Shown: positions 27,087-35,693 of the stretch, piece by piece | Layout of the letters: the number at the start of each line of letters is the position of its first letter | Position numbering within the stretch: the first letter of the stretch is position 1 | NCBI GenBank assembly: GCA_028284955.1 | Contig: JANQQS010000013.1 | Location: 21,372 to 85,371 of the forward strand | Reading direction: 5' to 3' | Source: Myxococcota bacterium | GTDB taxonomy: Bacteria > Myxococcota_A > Polyangia > Polyangiales > Houyiibacteriaceae | DNA: 64,000 nucleotides | Made by a program: the position numbers and the translations under genes | The notes under the pieces: generated by a model | Databases searched by the model: none | Told to the model about the DNA's origin: nothing | Seen by the model: the letters and a program-made list of their open reading frames with translations, nothing else

Positions 27087-30000
27087 TTACGCGACCGCCG
27101 CGGCCGGGTCTTCGGTGGCCGGCCGGTCGTCGCCTTTGAGCTCAACCGATACGAGTGTGGAAACACCAGGCTGCTCCATGGTGACCCCGTAGAGCACATC
27201 GGTATATTCCATGGTGCGTTTCGAGTGTGTGATGACGATGAACTGGCTGAGGTCCGTCATCTGACGAATCGCCTGCGCGAAACGGCTGATGTTCGCTTCA
27301 TCGAGGGGCGCGTCGACCTCGTCGAGAAGACAGAAAGGGCTCGGTTTATATTGGAAGAGCGCAAAGACCAGCGCGACGGCGGTGAGGGCTTTTTCGCCTC
27401 CGCTCATGAGCTCGAGCGACCCCAGGCGCTTGCCTGGCGGCTGCGCGATGATGTCCACGCCGGACTCGAGCAAATCGTCTGAATCGGTCAGCTTGAGCTC
27501 TGCGCGGCCGCCTCGGAAGAGCATCGGGTAGACGCGCTTGAATCGCTCGTTGACCCCGCTAAACGCTTCGCGGAACAGCCGCCGCGATTCCCGATTCATT
27601 TGACGAATCGCGCGTTCGAGCTGGGCGATCGCTTCCTCGAGATCTTTCTGCTGCGCCACCAGGGTCTCGTAGCGCGTCGACTTTTCTTCGTACTCCTCGA
27701 TCGCGGTAAGATTGATTTCCCCCATTCGCTCGATGAGCCGCGTAAGTTCGGTGACGCGCGCGCGAACCGACGCGTCGGGAGTCGGCCTGGCGTGATAGTC
27801 GCCAAGCATCTTGGATACGTCGACGCGGTATCGCTCGGCGACTTGCTCGACGAGGTGCACCATCGCCAAATCGAGCTCTCGCTGCGCGAGCGTCAAGGAG
27901 TTGATGCGACCGGCAAGCTCATCAACCTCGCTACGAAGTTCTTTGAGGCTTCGTTCATGTTCGCCGAGCTCGGCCTTGGCCGCTTCGTACGCCGAGCGCG
28001 CCTCGCTGACGTCGCGCTCGGCCGCCTTGGCCAAATCGACGGTTTCGTGCAGAGCCTCTCGTCCGAGCATCCATGCCGCGTATATTCGGCCTTGCTCCGC
28101 CGCGCCCGTTTCGACATCGCCCTTGAGCCGCGCTTCGCGCGCGTTGAGCTCGTCGATGGATCGCACCAGGCGCTCAATGGCCAAGCGGTCGCTCTCCGCG
28201 CGTTCCTGCGCCTGTGCCGCATGCACGCGAATATCGACCAATCGCGCCGACTGCGCTTCTACTTGCGCGCGGCGCGAGCCACACTCTTCTTGCGCGCGAT
28301 CGAGTTCCGCGCTCGCCGCGACTTCGTCCTCCTTCGCGCGCTGGAGTTCCGCCAGCGCATCGGCTTCTTCGGTGCCCGCCTGGTCGACCGACGCCTCATG
28401 CTCGCGGAGCTCCTGCGCAACCTGCTCGAGGCGTGACTCGGTGCGCGCGTGCTCGTCTCGCGCCCGACTCAGATCGCGTTCGGCCTTCACCAAGGCAATC
28501 TCGCAGTCGTGCTCCTGCGCCCGCATGCTGTCGAGGGTTCGCTGGTACTCGCCGATCGACGAACGCAGCGTACTGTGCCGTTCGACCGCTGCGCCGAGCT
28601 CGTGATCGAGTTTGGCGACCGCGAGCTCCAGCGCGCTGATTTCCTGCCGCATTTCAAGCAAATGGGCGTCGGAGTGGTTCACCGACCCGCCCGACACCAA
28701 CCCGTTCGACGAAATGACATCGCCGGTCAGCGTGACGAACGTAGCGCCTTCCGCCCGCGAATCATCAGCGAGGCTCGACAGGCACGCTTTGGCCGCTTCG
28801 AGGTCTTTCACGACCACCGTGCTTCCGAGCAGCGATCGCACGAGCTCCCGATCGTCATCGTGGGTTCGGACCAAATCCGACAAGCGCCCTACCACCCCAG
28901 GCAACTGGAGTAACTCAGGCCTGAGTTCGCGTTGGTTCCGGTTGGCCGAAGCCAAACTTCGGAGCACAAAGGTTGCTCGGCCTCCAGCGTCGCCGCGGCC
29001 ACGAAGAAACCGAACCGCGTCCATCGCCGCCTCGACGTCATCCACCACAACGTAGCGAAGCCGCTCCGAAAGCACTCCGGCGAGCGCCTGATTGAGTTCT
29101 GCGGGACATTCGATCCGATCGGCAACCAGGCCTCCGAGCTTTTTCTCGGCTCGAGCCTCGTCGGTCGGCGCAAACTCCGTCATCAACGCTTGTACGCCGT
29201 CTCCCACACCCTCAAACCGCGCCTGAAGCTCGCGCAATGATATGAGCCGCGACCGCTGAGCCGACAGGTCATCACGCAGCCGCTCGACAATCCCGTCGCT
29301 CTCTCGGATTTCCTCGCGTACTCGGTCGAGGGCCGTCTGCGCCAGGGCGCGCTCGTGGTCCATGCGCTCTTTTTGCAGCCGAAGCTCCCGAAGCTCGGCA
29401 TCCAGCTGCGTGCTCTGTTCAGCAACGTGTTCTTTTCGGGTGGAGAGCTCGCTTTGCTCTTCGGCAAGGCGCTCAATACGCCCGCGAGTTTCTTCTCTCC
29501 TTCTCGCGTAGCCGGAGAGCACGGCTTCCGAACGCGCCATGCGCTGCCGCAACTCTGCCACCCGACTCTGGCTCGATTGCACCCCTTGCTCCGCCTCGAC
29601 AAGCGCGGCGCGGCGTTGGGCGAGCGTTTGCTCTTCCTCACGAAGCGCGTTGGACGCTTCCGACTCAGCAAGTTCGAGCTCCCGCAGCGCATCGGCAAGC
29701 GACGCACGCTCGGTCGCCAATGCCTCTCGCTGAACGCGGAGCTCCTCGAGCTCGCGCTCCGCGATTCGCTCGCGATCGCGCAGTGTACTGAGCTGTTGCT
29801 CCTGTTGTTCCACCTGCCCTTCGAGCACGCGTACTTTGTTGTCCAGCGTGTAGGCGCGATTTTGCGCCTGTTCAACCGATACGCTGACCTGATCCAGCCC
29901 CACTCGTTCCGCTTCGAGTTCGGTTTCGCGTAGACGAAACGCGAGCCGCTTGCCATCCAGGGACGCGGTAGCCACATCGAGCTCGCGCCGCACCACACCG

Positions 30001-30731
30001 TGTTCGCAGTGGTGCTCCAAGTACTTATGGCTTGCCACGTAGAGCTCAAGATCGCGTAGTTCTTCGCGGTATCGCTTGTATCGTTCGGCTTTTTGCGCTT
30101 GGCGCTTGAGCGATTGAAGACCGCGTTCGAGCTCGCCGACGATGTCGCCCACCCGCAACAAGTTCTGCTGGGTCTGCTCCATCTTCCGCTCGGACGCTTT
30201 CTTGCGCATGCGGTATTTCGTGATGCCTGCCGCCTCTTCCAAAATCAATCGACGGTCCGCGGGCTTCGCCGACACGATGAAGCCGATGCGGCCCTGCTCG
30301 ATGATCGAGTAGGCGCGCCGACCAACGCCGGTGCCCAAAAAGAGATTCGTGATGTCGAGCAAACGAACCGGTGTTTTGTTGATGAGGTAGTCACTTCGCC
30401 CGTCCCGGTCGAGACGGCGCGAAACCGTAATCTCCGCGTAGTCGCGGTACTCAGGGGGCACCAGACCGTCGGTGTTGTCGAAAGTCAGCGAGACTTCTGC
30501 AAACCCGTGCGGACCGCGGTTGGCCGACCCGGCAAAGATCACGTCATCCATGGCCTTGCCGCGAAGGCGACTCGGCGATTGTTCGCCCATCACCCATTTG
30601 ATGGCATCGACCACATTGGACTTGCCGCATCCGTTTGGCCCCACGATTCCCGTCACGTCGTGATCAAAATGAACGACCGTCCGGTCCACGAAAGACTTGA
30701 AGCCAGCGATTTCAAGTTTCCTGATCTTCAA
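27087..30731 (-). CDS. smc: Chromosome segregation ATPase SMC
   Basis: 1214 residues, typical for bacterial SMC. Walker A GPNGCGKSN (31-39); Q-loop region VMGEQSP; two long coiled coils (about 170-510 and 670-1000); a hinge near 520-650 with FVLRSLASAN and LVSGGSVNH; signature LMSGGEKALTA; Walker B PFCLLDEVDAPLDE. Entraps and loops DNA with ScpA/ScpB, which are not in this window. The C-terminus adds a short acidic/Ala tail (TEDPAAAVA). No strong ribosome-binding site was identified before the ATG at 30731; the upstream 170 nt hold a 19-bp repeat. Confidence 0.98.
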   Translation of the reverse strand: MKIRKLEIAGFKSFVDRTVVHFDHDVTGIVGPNGCGKSNVVDAIKWVMGEQSPSRLRGKAMDDVIFAGSANRGPHGFAEVSLTFDNTDGLVPPEYRDYAEITVSRRLDRDGRSDYLINKTPVRLLDITNLFLGTGVGRRAYSIIEQGRIGFIVSAKPADRRLILEEAAGITKYRMRKKASERKMEQTQQNLLRVGDIVGELERGLQSLKRQAQKAERYKRYREELRDLELYVASHKYLEHHCEHGVVRRELDVATASLDGKRLAFRLRETELEAERVGLDQVSVSVEQAQNRAYTLDNKVRVLEGQVEQQEQQLSTLRDRERIAERELEELRVQREALATERASLADALRELELAESEASNALREEEQTLAQRRAALVEAEQGVQSSQSRVAELRQRMARSEAVLSGYARRREETRGRIERLAEEQSELSTRKEHVAEQSTQLDAELRELRLQKERMDHERALAQTALDRVREEIRESDGIVERLRDDLSAQRSRLISLRELQARFEGVGDGVQALMTEFAPTDEARAEKKLGGLVADRIECPAELNQALAGVLSERLRYVVVDDVEAAMDAVRFLRGRGDAGGRATFVLRSLASANRNQRELRPELLQLPGVVGRLSDLVRTHDDDRELVRSLLGSTVVVKDLEAAKACLSSLADDSRAEGATFVTLTGDVISSNGLVSGGSVNHSDAHLLEMRQEISALELAVAKLDHELGAAVERHSTLRSSIGEYQRTLDSMRAQEHDCEIALVKAERDLSRARDEHARTESRLEQVAQELREHEASVDQAGTEEADALAELQRAKEDEVAASAELDRAQEECGSRRAQVEAQSARLVDIRVHAAQAQERAESDRLAIERLVRSIDELNAREARLKGDVETGAAEQGRIYAAWMLGREALHETVDLAKAAERDVSEARSAYEAAKAELGEHERSLKELRSEVDELAGRINSLTLAQRELDLAMVHLVEQVAERYRVDVSKMLGDYHARPTPDASVRARVTELTRLIERMGEINLTAIEEYEEKSTRYETLVAQQKDLEEAIAQLERAIRQMNRESRRLFREAFSGVNERFKRVYPMLFRGGRAELKLTDSDDLLESGVDIIAQPPGKRLGSLELMSGGEKALTAVALVFALFQYKPSPFCLLDEVDAPLDEANISRFAQAIRQMTDLSQFIVITHSKRTMEYTDVLYGVTMEQPGVSTLVSVELKGDDRPATEDPAAAVA

Positions 30732-30741
30732 CGCACGCTCC

Positions 30742-30800
30742 TTGCCTGGGTCGTCTTACCGACACTGGGTCGTCTCACCGATACTGGGGTCGCCCAACCG
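30742..30800. repeat. About 19-bp tandem repeat upstream of smc, 3 copies
   Basis: Three units related to TGGGTCGTCTTACCGACAC lie 10-70 nt before the smc start, in its leader or promoter region. The third copy is degenerate. Confidence 0.8.
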
Positions 30801-30903
30801 ACGCAGCAGGCACCTTCACGCCTACTTAGTCGGCATTAACATCATGAAATTCAAAGCGCAATCGGATCATCGACATCTGGTGGCGCTCGCCCCGTGGCCC
30901 CCA

Positions 30904-31536
30904 CTATATATTGGGGCCTGCAAATCCCCAACTCATATCGCACTGGGCAAGCTGCAGATCTGAGTGCTCCCACCGGGGCTCTTCTACCCGGCGCAGATCC
31001 ACCGCACCGAAGCCGGCGTTGGTGTAGAGAAAAATGCCTTCGACCCACGCGCCGAGCCGCCGGTCCCCCGGCTTCGAGGCGGAGACAAGCGCTCGATCGA
31101 CCGTCCACGCGGAACGTTTGAGGCCAAGCGGGCCTCCCGCCGGCGCTACCTTGGAGCCCTGAAGACAGACGCCGACAAAACGAGCCGACCGAAGCCGAAC
31201 AAACGCATCTGGGCGGTAATGAAGACGCGCGCTCAGGCCCAGGCGCAACGCGCGAACTCGCGTTTGACCGTTGGGACGAAGGAGCGCAGACGTGTCTTCG
31301 TCGTCGAAGAGCACGGATTCGGGTTTGCCCTGCTGAAGCGCCTGAAAAAGCGCCTCTCCCAGTCTGCGAATAGCCTCGCTGCGATCGTCCTCGTTTGCGG
31401 GCACCGCCAACGTACGTCGCACCTGAACAACACTCGTCTCGCCCGACGGCGACGCGCCTGAACAACCGGTCGCCGCCAGTGCGATTCCCGCGGCCAGTGC
31501 GATTCCCGCGGCCATCGCCCGCCAAGACTTGCTCAT
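30904..31536 (-). CDS. Predicted lipoprotein, unknown function
   Basis: 210 residues from the ATG at 31536 (MSKSWRAM). The signal segment is a duplicated AAGIAL unit (an 18-bp repeat) ending in the lipobox ALAATGC at about 19-25. The mature part begins with SGASPSG and contains RSEAIRRLGEALFQALQQ and a C-terminal beta-rich domain (RVRALRLGLSARLHYRPD, GIFLYTNAGFGAVDL). It was chosen over an overlapping minus-strand frame (30851-31525) because only this frame has a signal sequence. It lies 172 nt upstream of smc on the same strand. No known family was recognised. Confidence 0.65.
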   Translation of the reverse strand: MSKSWRAMAAGIALAAGIALAATGCSGASPSGETSVVQVRRTLAVPANEDDRSEAIRRLGEALFQALQQGKPESVLFDDEDTSALLRPNGQTRVRALRLGLSARLHYRPDAFVRLRSARFVGVCLQGSKVAPAGGPLGLKRSAWTVDRALVSASKPGDRRLGAWVEGIFLYTNAGFGAVDLRRVEEPRWEHSDLQLAQCDMSWGFAGPNI

Positions 31537-31600
31537 AGCGAAAGCACTAGCACAACGCGCAGGCGAACCTAGCGTGGAATAAGAATCTACGTGCACGCGC

Positions 31601-31933
31601 TTAGTGAAAGCGCCACGCGGTCCAGAGCAACAACGCGATGGAAAGCAACACGCCAATGAGGAGACTCAGCACCTGAACCGAACGTTCTCCCAGACGATCC
31701 GCCGCCCACATGCCGGCATAAGCGCCGACTGCGAAGCCGACAAAGCTGGTGATGGCGAGAGGCGAAAACGGGCCAGCTCCGGAGCCTGATTCACCCTCCG
31801 CGGGTCCTTGTTCGGCCACCAGCAGCGCAATGCCCAGACCGACCAAGCCGCCGAGCAACCAACCCAGACCGCGCCGTAATCGACCGGCTGTTTGTTCGTC
31901 GCGATCTAGGAGTTCGTTCGTGTTCTTGGTCAC
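31601..31933 (-). CDS. Small integral membrane protein
   Basis: 110 residues with three predicted transmembrane segments: LGWLLGGLVGLGIALLV (about 23-40), PLAITSFVGFAVGAYAGMW (about 58-76) and VLSLLIGVLLSIALLLWTAW (about 87-108). The N-terminus is charged (MTKNTNELLDRDEQ). Gly-rich packing between helices 1 and 2. It precedes the lipoprotein gene at 31536 on the same strand (64-nt gap) and is divergent from the acyltransferase at 32049 (115-nt shared upstream region). Unknown function. Confidence 0.72.
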   Translation of the reverse strand: MTKNTNELLDRDEQTAGRLRRGLGWLLGGLVGLGIALLVAEQGPAEGESGSGAGPFSPLAITSFVGFAVGAYAGMWAADRLGERSVQVLSLLIGVLLSIALLLWTAWRFH

Positions 31934-32048
31934 GGTCGCTGGAATCGCACGCTACCGCATCGCGCACCATGGAAACAGTGCACAGTCGGAAAGTGCGTTT
32001 CTGAGAAAGCGCCCGATTGACAAATCGTCCAGCATCGGCGCATGACCC

Positions 32049-33050
32049 ATGTTCATGCTCGACATCCGACGCATAGAGCGCATTCGTCTTTCGCGGCGAC
32101 CGAAATTTCAACAGCTGGTGGGACACGTGCTGCTCACCCCAAATTATCGCGTGCCGCCAGGAGTTCGAATCGTCTTCGAGGGAGTCGAGCGATTGCCCGA
32201 GGGGCCCGTGATTTTCGCGATGAACCATACCGACCGGTACAACTACTGGCCGTTTCAGTATCGGTTGTGGAAGCAACAAAACCGGTTCACTGCGACTTGG
32301 GTCAAGGGAAAGTACTACGAGCACCCCTTGGTCGCGACGTTCATGGAGTGGACCAACAACTTGCCCGCTGTGTCGCGGGGCTACGTGATCACGCGGGACG
32401 CAATCGAAACGCTGGGGCGGCGCCCGTCGCCCGAGGAGTACGAGGCGCTGCGTGAGTGGGTAAACAGCGAGACTCGAGAGAGCGGAAACCACGATCGCGC
32501 GCGCATCCCCGACGAGCTTACAACCCGCGCACGCGACATGTTGGGGCGTCGTTTTGAGCCCGCCGCAGAAACCTATCCGGCCGCCGTCAATGCAGTATAC
32601 CGCCAGATGACGCGGCGCTTTGTAGAACTCAATCGGGAAGCGAAAGAGCTCGGCCTGGACGTTTTGGTATTTCCACAAGGAACGAGATCGAAGCGGCTGT
32701 CACAGGGGCGCAGCGGAGTCGCACAAATCGCGCTCGCTCAGCAATGGCCCATCGTGCCGGTGGGCTGCAGCGGTTGCGACCGAGTCTATCCGGGCGCCTG
32801 GCCGGTCGCTCGGCCGGGGACGATCACCTACCGGTTTGGGACGCCGATTCAGTACCGGGACATGCGAGAGTTTCATCCCCGCGAAGCGTTCTCGCCACTG
32901 ACTGCGGACGCGGAAGCGCGCTACGGTCGCTCCTTCCAAGGATTGACCGACCAGGTGATGGACCGAATCAACGATCTAGTCGATGAGCCCTATCGCTTCA
33001 GCCGCGACCGGAAAAGCGAAGGTGTAAAAGGCACCGCCCGGTTCGTGTAA
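32049..33050 (+). CDS. Lysophospholipid acyltransferase family protein with altered catalytic motifs
   Basis: 333 residues. PlsC-like fold: block I is NHTDRYNYWPF. The usual HX4D reads His60-TDRY-Asn65, so the catalytic-dyad Asp appears replaced by Asn unless Asp62 takes the role. Block III, normally FPEGTRS, reads FPQGTRSKR with Gln210 in place of Glu. The later PVG segment and Pro-rich block IV region (WPIVPVGCSG) are present. An insert of about 70 residues (about 120-190) lies between blocks. Expected reaction: acyl transfer to a lysophospholipid at the membrane; activity is uncertain given the two substitutions. The oxidoreductase follows 28 nt downstream on the same strand. Confidence 0.8.
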   Translation: MFMLDIRRIERIRLSRRPKFQQLVGHVLLTPNYRVPPGVRIVFEGVERLPEGPVIFAMNHTDRYNYWPFQYRLWKQQNRFTATWVKGKYYEHPLVATFMEWTNNLPAVSRGYVITRDAIETLGRRPSPEEYEALREWVNSETRESGNHDRARIPDELTTRARDMLGRRFEPAAETYPAAVNAVYRQMTRRFVELNREAKELGLDVLVFPQGTRSKRLSQGRSGVAQIALAQQWPIVPVGCSGCDRVYPGAWPVARPGTITYRFGTPIQYRDMREFHPREAFSPLTADAEARYGRSFQGLTDQVMDRINDLVDEPYRFSRDRKSEGVKGTARFV

Positions 33051-33078
33051 ATCGCGTATCGTACGAACGAGAGCGGCC

Positions 33079-34407
33079 GTGACGTCGAACTTTCCTCAAA
33101 TTGAAGCTTGGCCCCCCGGCGACCACGCGGTGATCGTCGTCGGCGGGGCGGTCGCGGGATCGGAAGCGGCAGCGCGGTGCGCCGAGCGCGGCGTGGGGGT
33201 CATTGTGCTGGACCAGGGCGTACGCCCCTACGGGAAAATCGAAGACGGCTTGCCGAAATGGCACGAGAAGCTCCGGCATCAGGAGTACGCGCGCATCGAC
33301 AAAAACCTCGACCACCCGAGCATCCTGTTTGTACCTCGAACCGCATTGGGCGCCGATGTTTCGTTTGGCGCGCTGCGCGCAGAGCTCGAGCCGAGCGCAA
33401 CGGTGCTCGCCAATGGCGCGTGGCACGATCGCCCACTTCCGGTTCCAGGTATCGATGACCACATCGGCCGGGGCTTCGTTTATCAAAACGCACTGGTGCA
33501 TTGGTTTAATCACGCCGGCGAGTCCAGCTACGATGGCCCTCGCTACGTCATCCCCGACGGCACCATCGTCGTCGGAGGCGGGCTCGCGTCGATCGACGTA
33601 GTCAAAATCATCAATCTGCAGCTCTATCAGGAGGCTCTGGCACGCCAAGGCGTCTCAGTGACTCTGCTTCAGCTCGAGCAGCGAGGCATCTCCGAAGTCT
33701 GCGCCGCGCACGAAGTCGACCCAGACGAACTCGGAGTGCGAGGATGCACCCTGTACTATCGGCGCCGCATCGAGGACATGCCGGTCGCCAATGCCAAGAG
33801 CGGCGCGCCGAACCATATTGCCCAAGCAAAAAAAGCGCGCGTCAAACTCGTCGAGCGCGTGGTGCGCAAGTATCGCGTCAACATCGAGCCCTGCACCGTC
33901 GCTCGGTCGTGCATCGTCGAACAGGGCATGCTCAAAGGGCTTGTCTTCGAACGAAGTGAGATCGTGGAAGGAAAGGTCCGCGTGCAACCCGAGTCATCGT
34001 TCGACGTGCGCGCACCACTCATTGTGAGCTCGATCGGCAGCATCCCTCGCCCGATCGCCGAGATCCCTATGACCGGGGAGCTCTATCAGTTTGCGAATCG
34101 CGAAACGGGAGAGCTCGCAGATCACCCCGGCGTGTACGGATTGGGCAACGTACTCACCGGCCAAGGCAATATTCGCGACAGCCGCCAAAGCGCGCTCGAT
34201 ATATCGCAGACCATTCTCGACGAATATCTGGGACTTGATGCGCGCGTACGCGAACAAACCGACCACCTCGTCGACGAAGCCACACAGCGCCCCGGCCTAT
34301 CCGCAGAACGTGTCCGTTCCCTGAAGGCATGGGTCACCAGCCGATGGAACAAAATCGGCTACTCCGGCGACTACCGCCGCTGGATCCAAGCTAGTCTAGA
34401 GCACTGA
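33079..34407 (+). CDS. FAD/NAD(P)-binding oxidoreductase
   Basis: 442 residues from a GTG start. Two Rossmann motifs: an FAD-type VVGGAVAGSEAA (21-32; the third Gly of GxGxxG is Ala) and an NAD(P)-type VVGGGLAS near 163-170. The C-terminal part has VYGLGNVLTGQGNIRDSR, the FAD-contacting segment of ferredoxin/adrenodoxin reductase and glutamate-synthase small-subunit relatives. It resembles a ferredoxin-NADP reductase-like enzyme, but the electron partner is unknown. Co-directional with the acyltransferase 28 nt upstream, so a lipid-linked redox role is possible but unproven. Immediately followed by the hairpin element at 34420. Confidence 0.82.
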   Translation: MTSNFPQIEAWPPGDHAVIVVGGAVAGSEAAARCAERGVGVIVLDQGVRPYGKIEDGLPKWHEKLRHQEYARIDKNLDHPSILFVPRTALGADVSFGALRAELEPSATVLANGAWHDRPLPVPGIDDHIGRGFVYQNALVHWFNHAGESSYDGPRYVIPDGTIVVGGGLASIDVVKIINLQLYQEALARQGVSVTLLQLEQRGISEVCAAHEVDPDELGVRGCTLYYRRRIEDMPVANAKSGAPNHIAQAKKARVKLVERVVRKYRVNIEPCTVARSCIVEQGMLKGLVFERSEIVEGKVRVQPESSFDVRAPLIVSSIGSIPRPIAEIPMTGELYQFANRETGELADHPGVYGLGNVLTGQGNIRDSRQSALDISQTILDEYLGLDARVREQTDHLVDEATQRPGLSAERVRSLKAWVTSRWNKIGYSGDYRRWIQASLEH

Positions 34408-34419
34408 TCAGTTTGCCTG

Positions 34420-34722
34420 AGGGTCTGGCACCCAGACCCTCTCGCCGGGATACGATCCCGTCGATTCACCCAAACTCCCCCGCCAGGAGGCACGTGACCT
34501 GGGTACGTGGTGGGGTAGCGGACTCGAGGTGTTGTCTTCGATCCCAGTCTTGTCCCACCGCTGAAGCCCAACGAAACTGGGGCCCCGCCGCTTCGCGGTG
34601 GGGCGGACGCGAAGCGGCCGGAGTCGGGCGGGGGACCCGCGCGGGTCGTACCCGCGTGGGGGAGGGTTTGCATCAAACCCGCCAGACAACACAGCTCCCC
34701 CGCCAGGATGCATGTGACGCGG
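34420..34722 (+). repeat. Hairpin-string element, copy A
   Basis: A roughly 300-bp intergenic element repeated three more times in the window. In order: AGGGTCTGG-CAC-CCAGACCCT (34420-34440); CGGGAT-ACG-ATCCCG (34446-34460); an unpaired conserved block ATTCACCCAAACTCCCCCG...GGCACGTGACC; a 70-nt spacer; CCCCGCCGC-TTC-GCGGTGGGG (34583-34603); an imperfect GGACGC/GCGGCC stem; CGCGGGT-CGT-ACCCGCG (34640-34656); GGGTTTG-CAT-CAAACCC (34664-34680); then a partial second conserved block (CTCCCCCGCCAGGATGCATGTGAC). Short frames within it are by-products. No T-run follows the stems. Confidence 0.92.
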
Positions 34723-34734
34723 TCGCATGCTGAA

Positions 34735-34889
34735 GCCGAGCCAGTCACCGAAGCCGATCCCGAATCTGATCCTGATGCTGTAACCGATCCTGATCCTGCA
34801 CCCAATCCTGATGCAGCAACGGGTTCTGCGTCTGATTCAACGTCGGCGTCTGGCTCGGTTTCCGACTCAGTATCAGAGCTTGCAACACC
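34735..34889. repeat. Low-complexity GAT/TCN word array between convergent genes
   Basis: About 155 nt made of words such as GATCCTGAT, GAATCTGAT and TCTGATTCA. Read on either strand it gives Asp/Pro/Ser/Ala-rich frames (for example DPDPAPNPDAAT on plus) without start or context for a gene. It fills the space between copy A of the hairpin element and the tatD stop codon. A related array lies at 56053-56300. Confidence 0.6.
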
Positions 34890-35690
34890 TCAGCGGATCG
34901 GAAATAGGCGTCGGTAGTTTTCGTTGAGTTGTTCTTCGACGCTTTCTAGTGTTTCGCCCCACAGCTCCGCGGTGTAGCGGGCGGTGACGGTGACGTTTTT
35001 GGGTTCGTTTTCGTGGTCTCGGTCTGGAGCGAGATACGGGCAATCGGTTTCCAGCAAGATCTGGGTTCGAGGTAGGGTTTCCAGCATGCGGGTGAACGCT
35101 TGGTTGCGGCGCGCATTGGCGGGAATGGAGAGATAATGCCCCGCTTCGGCGATGCGCCGCGCGAGTTTGACGCGGCCACCAAAGCAGTGCCAGTTCACCC
35201 GGGTCGTGCCTAGCTCTTCGAGAATTTCGAACGCGCGACGCTCTCTTTTCCGGCTGTGGATGATGATCGGTTTGTCGGCCTGCATCGCGATCTTAACCAG
35301 CGCAATGAAATGCTGCTCTTGCTTGGCCCATAGCGCCTCGGGAACCCAGTAGCCATCGAGCCCAATTTCCCCCACCGCGTCGCACGCATCGACATGTTCC
35401 GCGACCCAGGCAACCCCTTCCTCACCCGAAACCAACGGCCCTTCTCTCGGATATTCGACGCCCATCGCCTCCATTTCTGAGAGCACGGCGTCGACCGGAT
35501 AAAGGCCAAATGCAGGTCGAACCAAATCGCTGCGCTCGGCGAGAGCGCGCACCGCTTCGTTGTCTTCAGGATTGAGTCCGTTCGAAATGATCGACGTCAC
35601 TCCGGCTGCGCGTGCGTTCGCAAGCACTTCGGCCTCCCGCTCCCGCAAGCGGGGATGCGTCAGATGGGCATGGACGTCAAAAAGATGCAC
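34890..35690 (-). CDS. TatD family metal-dependent hydrolase/deoxyribonuclease
   Basis: 266 residues, normal family length. Metal-binding motifs in order: DVHAHL near the N-terminus, GEIGLD (about 106-111), HSRK, WHCFGG and ETDCPYLAP, giving the amidohydrolase-fold His/Glu/Asp set. TatD enzymes are 3'-5' exonucleases on DNA and damaged nucleic acid. Start MHLFDVHAHLTH is well matched. It follows the Cys-rich lipoprotein gene by 3 nt on the same strand. Confidence 0.93.
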   Translation of the reverse strand: MHLFDVHAHLTHPRLREREAEVLANARAAGVTSIISNGLNPEDNEAVRALAERSDLVRPAFGLYPVDAVLSEMEAMGVEYPREGPLVSGEEGVAWVAEHVDACDAVGEIGLDGYWVPEALWAKQEQHFIALVKIAMQADKPIIIHSRKRERRAFEILEELGTTRVNWHCFGGRVKLARRIAEAGHYLSIPANARRNQAFTRMLETLPRTQILLETDCPYLAPDRDHENEPKNVTVTARYTAELWGETLESVEEQLNENYRRLFPIR

Positions 35691-35693
35691 GCG

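Noticed and set aside
31791..32678. Minus-strand ORF (295 residues) opposite the acyltransferase
   Set aside because: Antisense shadow that overlaps the small membrane-protein gene.
34413..34733. Plus-strand ORF of 106 residues in hairpin element copy A, and similar frames in B1, B2 and D
   Set aside because: Frames follow the element and not gene boundaries; stems vary by compensatory base changes rather than by codon-preserving changes.
34708..34917. 69-residue Asp/Ser-rich ORF upstream of tatD
   Set aside because: Composed of the low-complexity word array; no ribosome-binding site; overlaps the tatD 3' end on the opposite strand.
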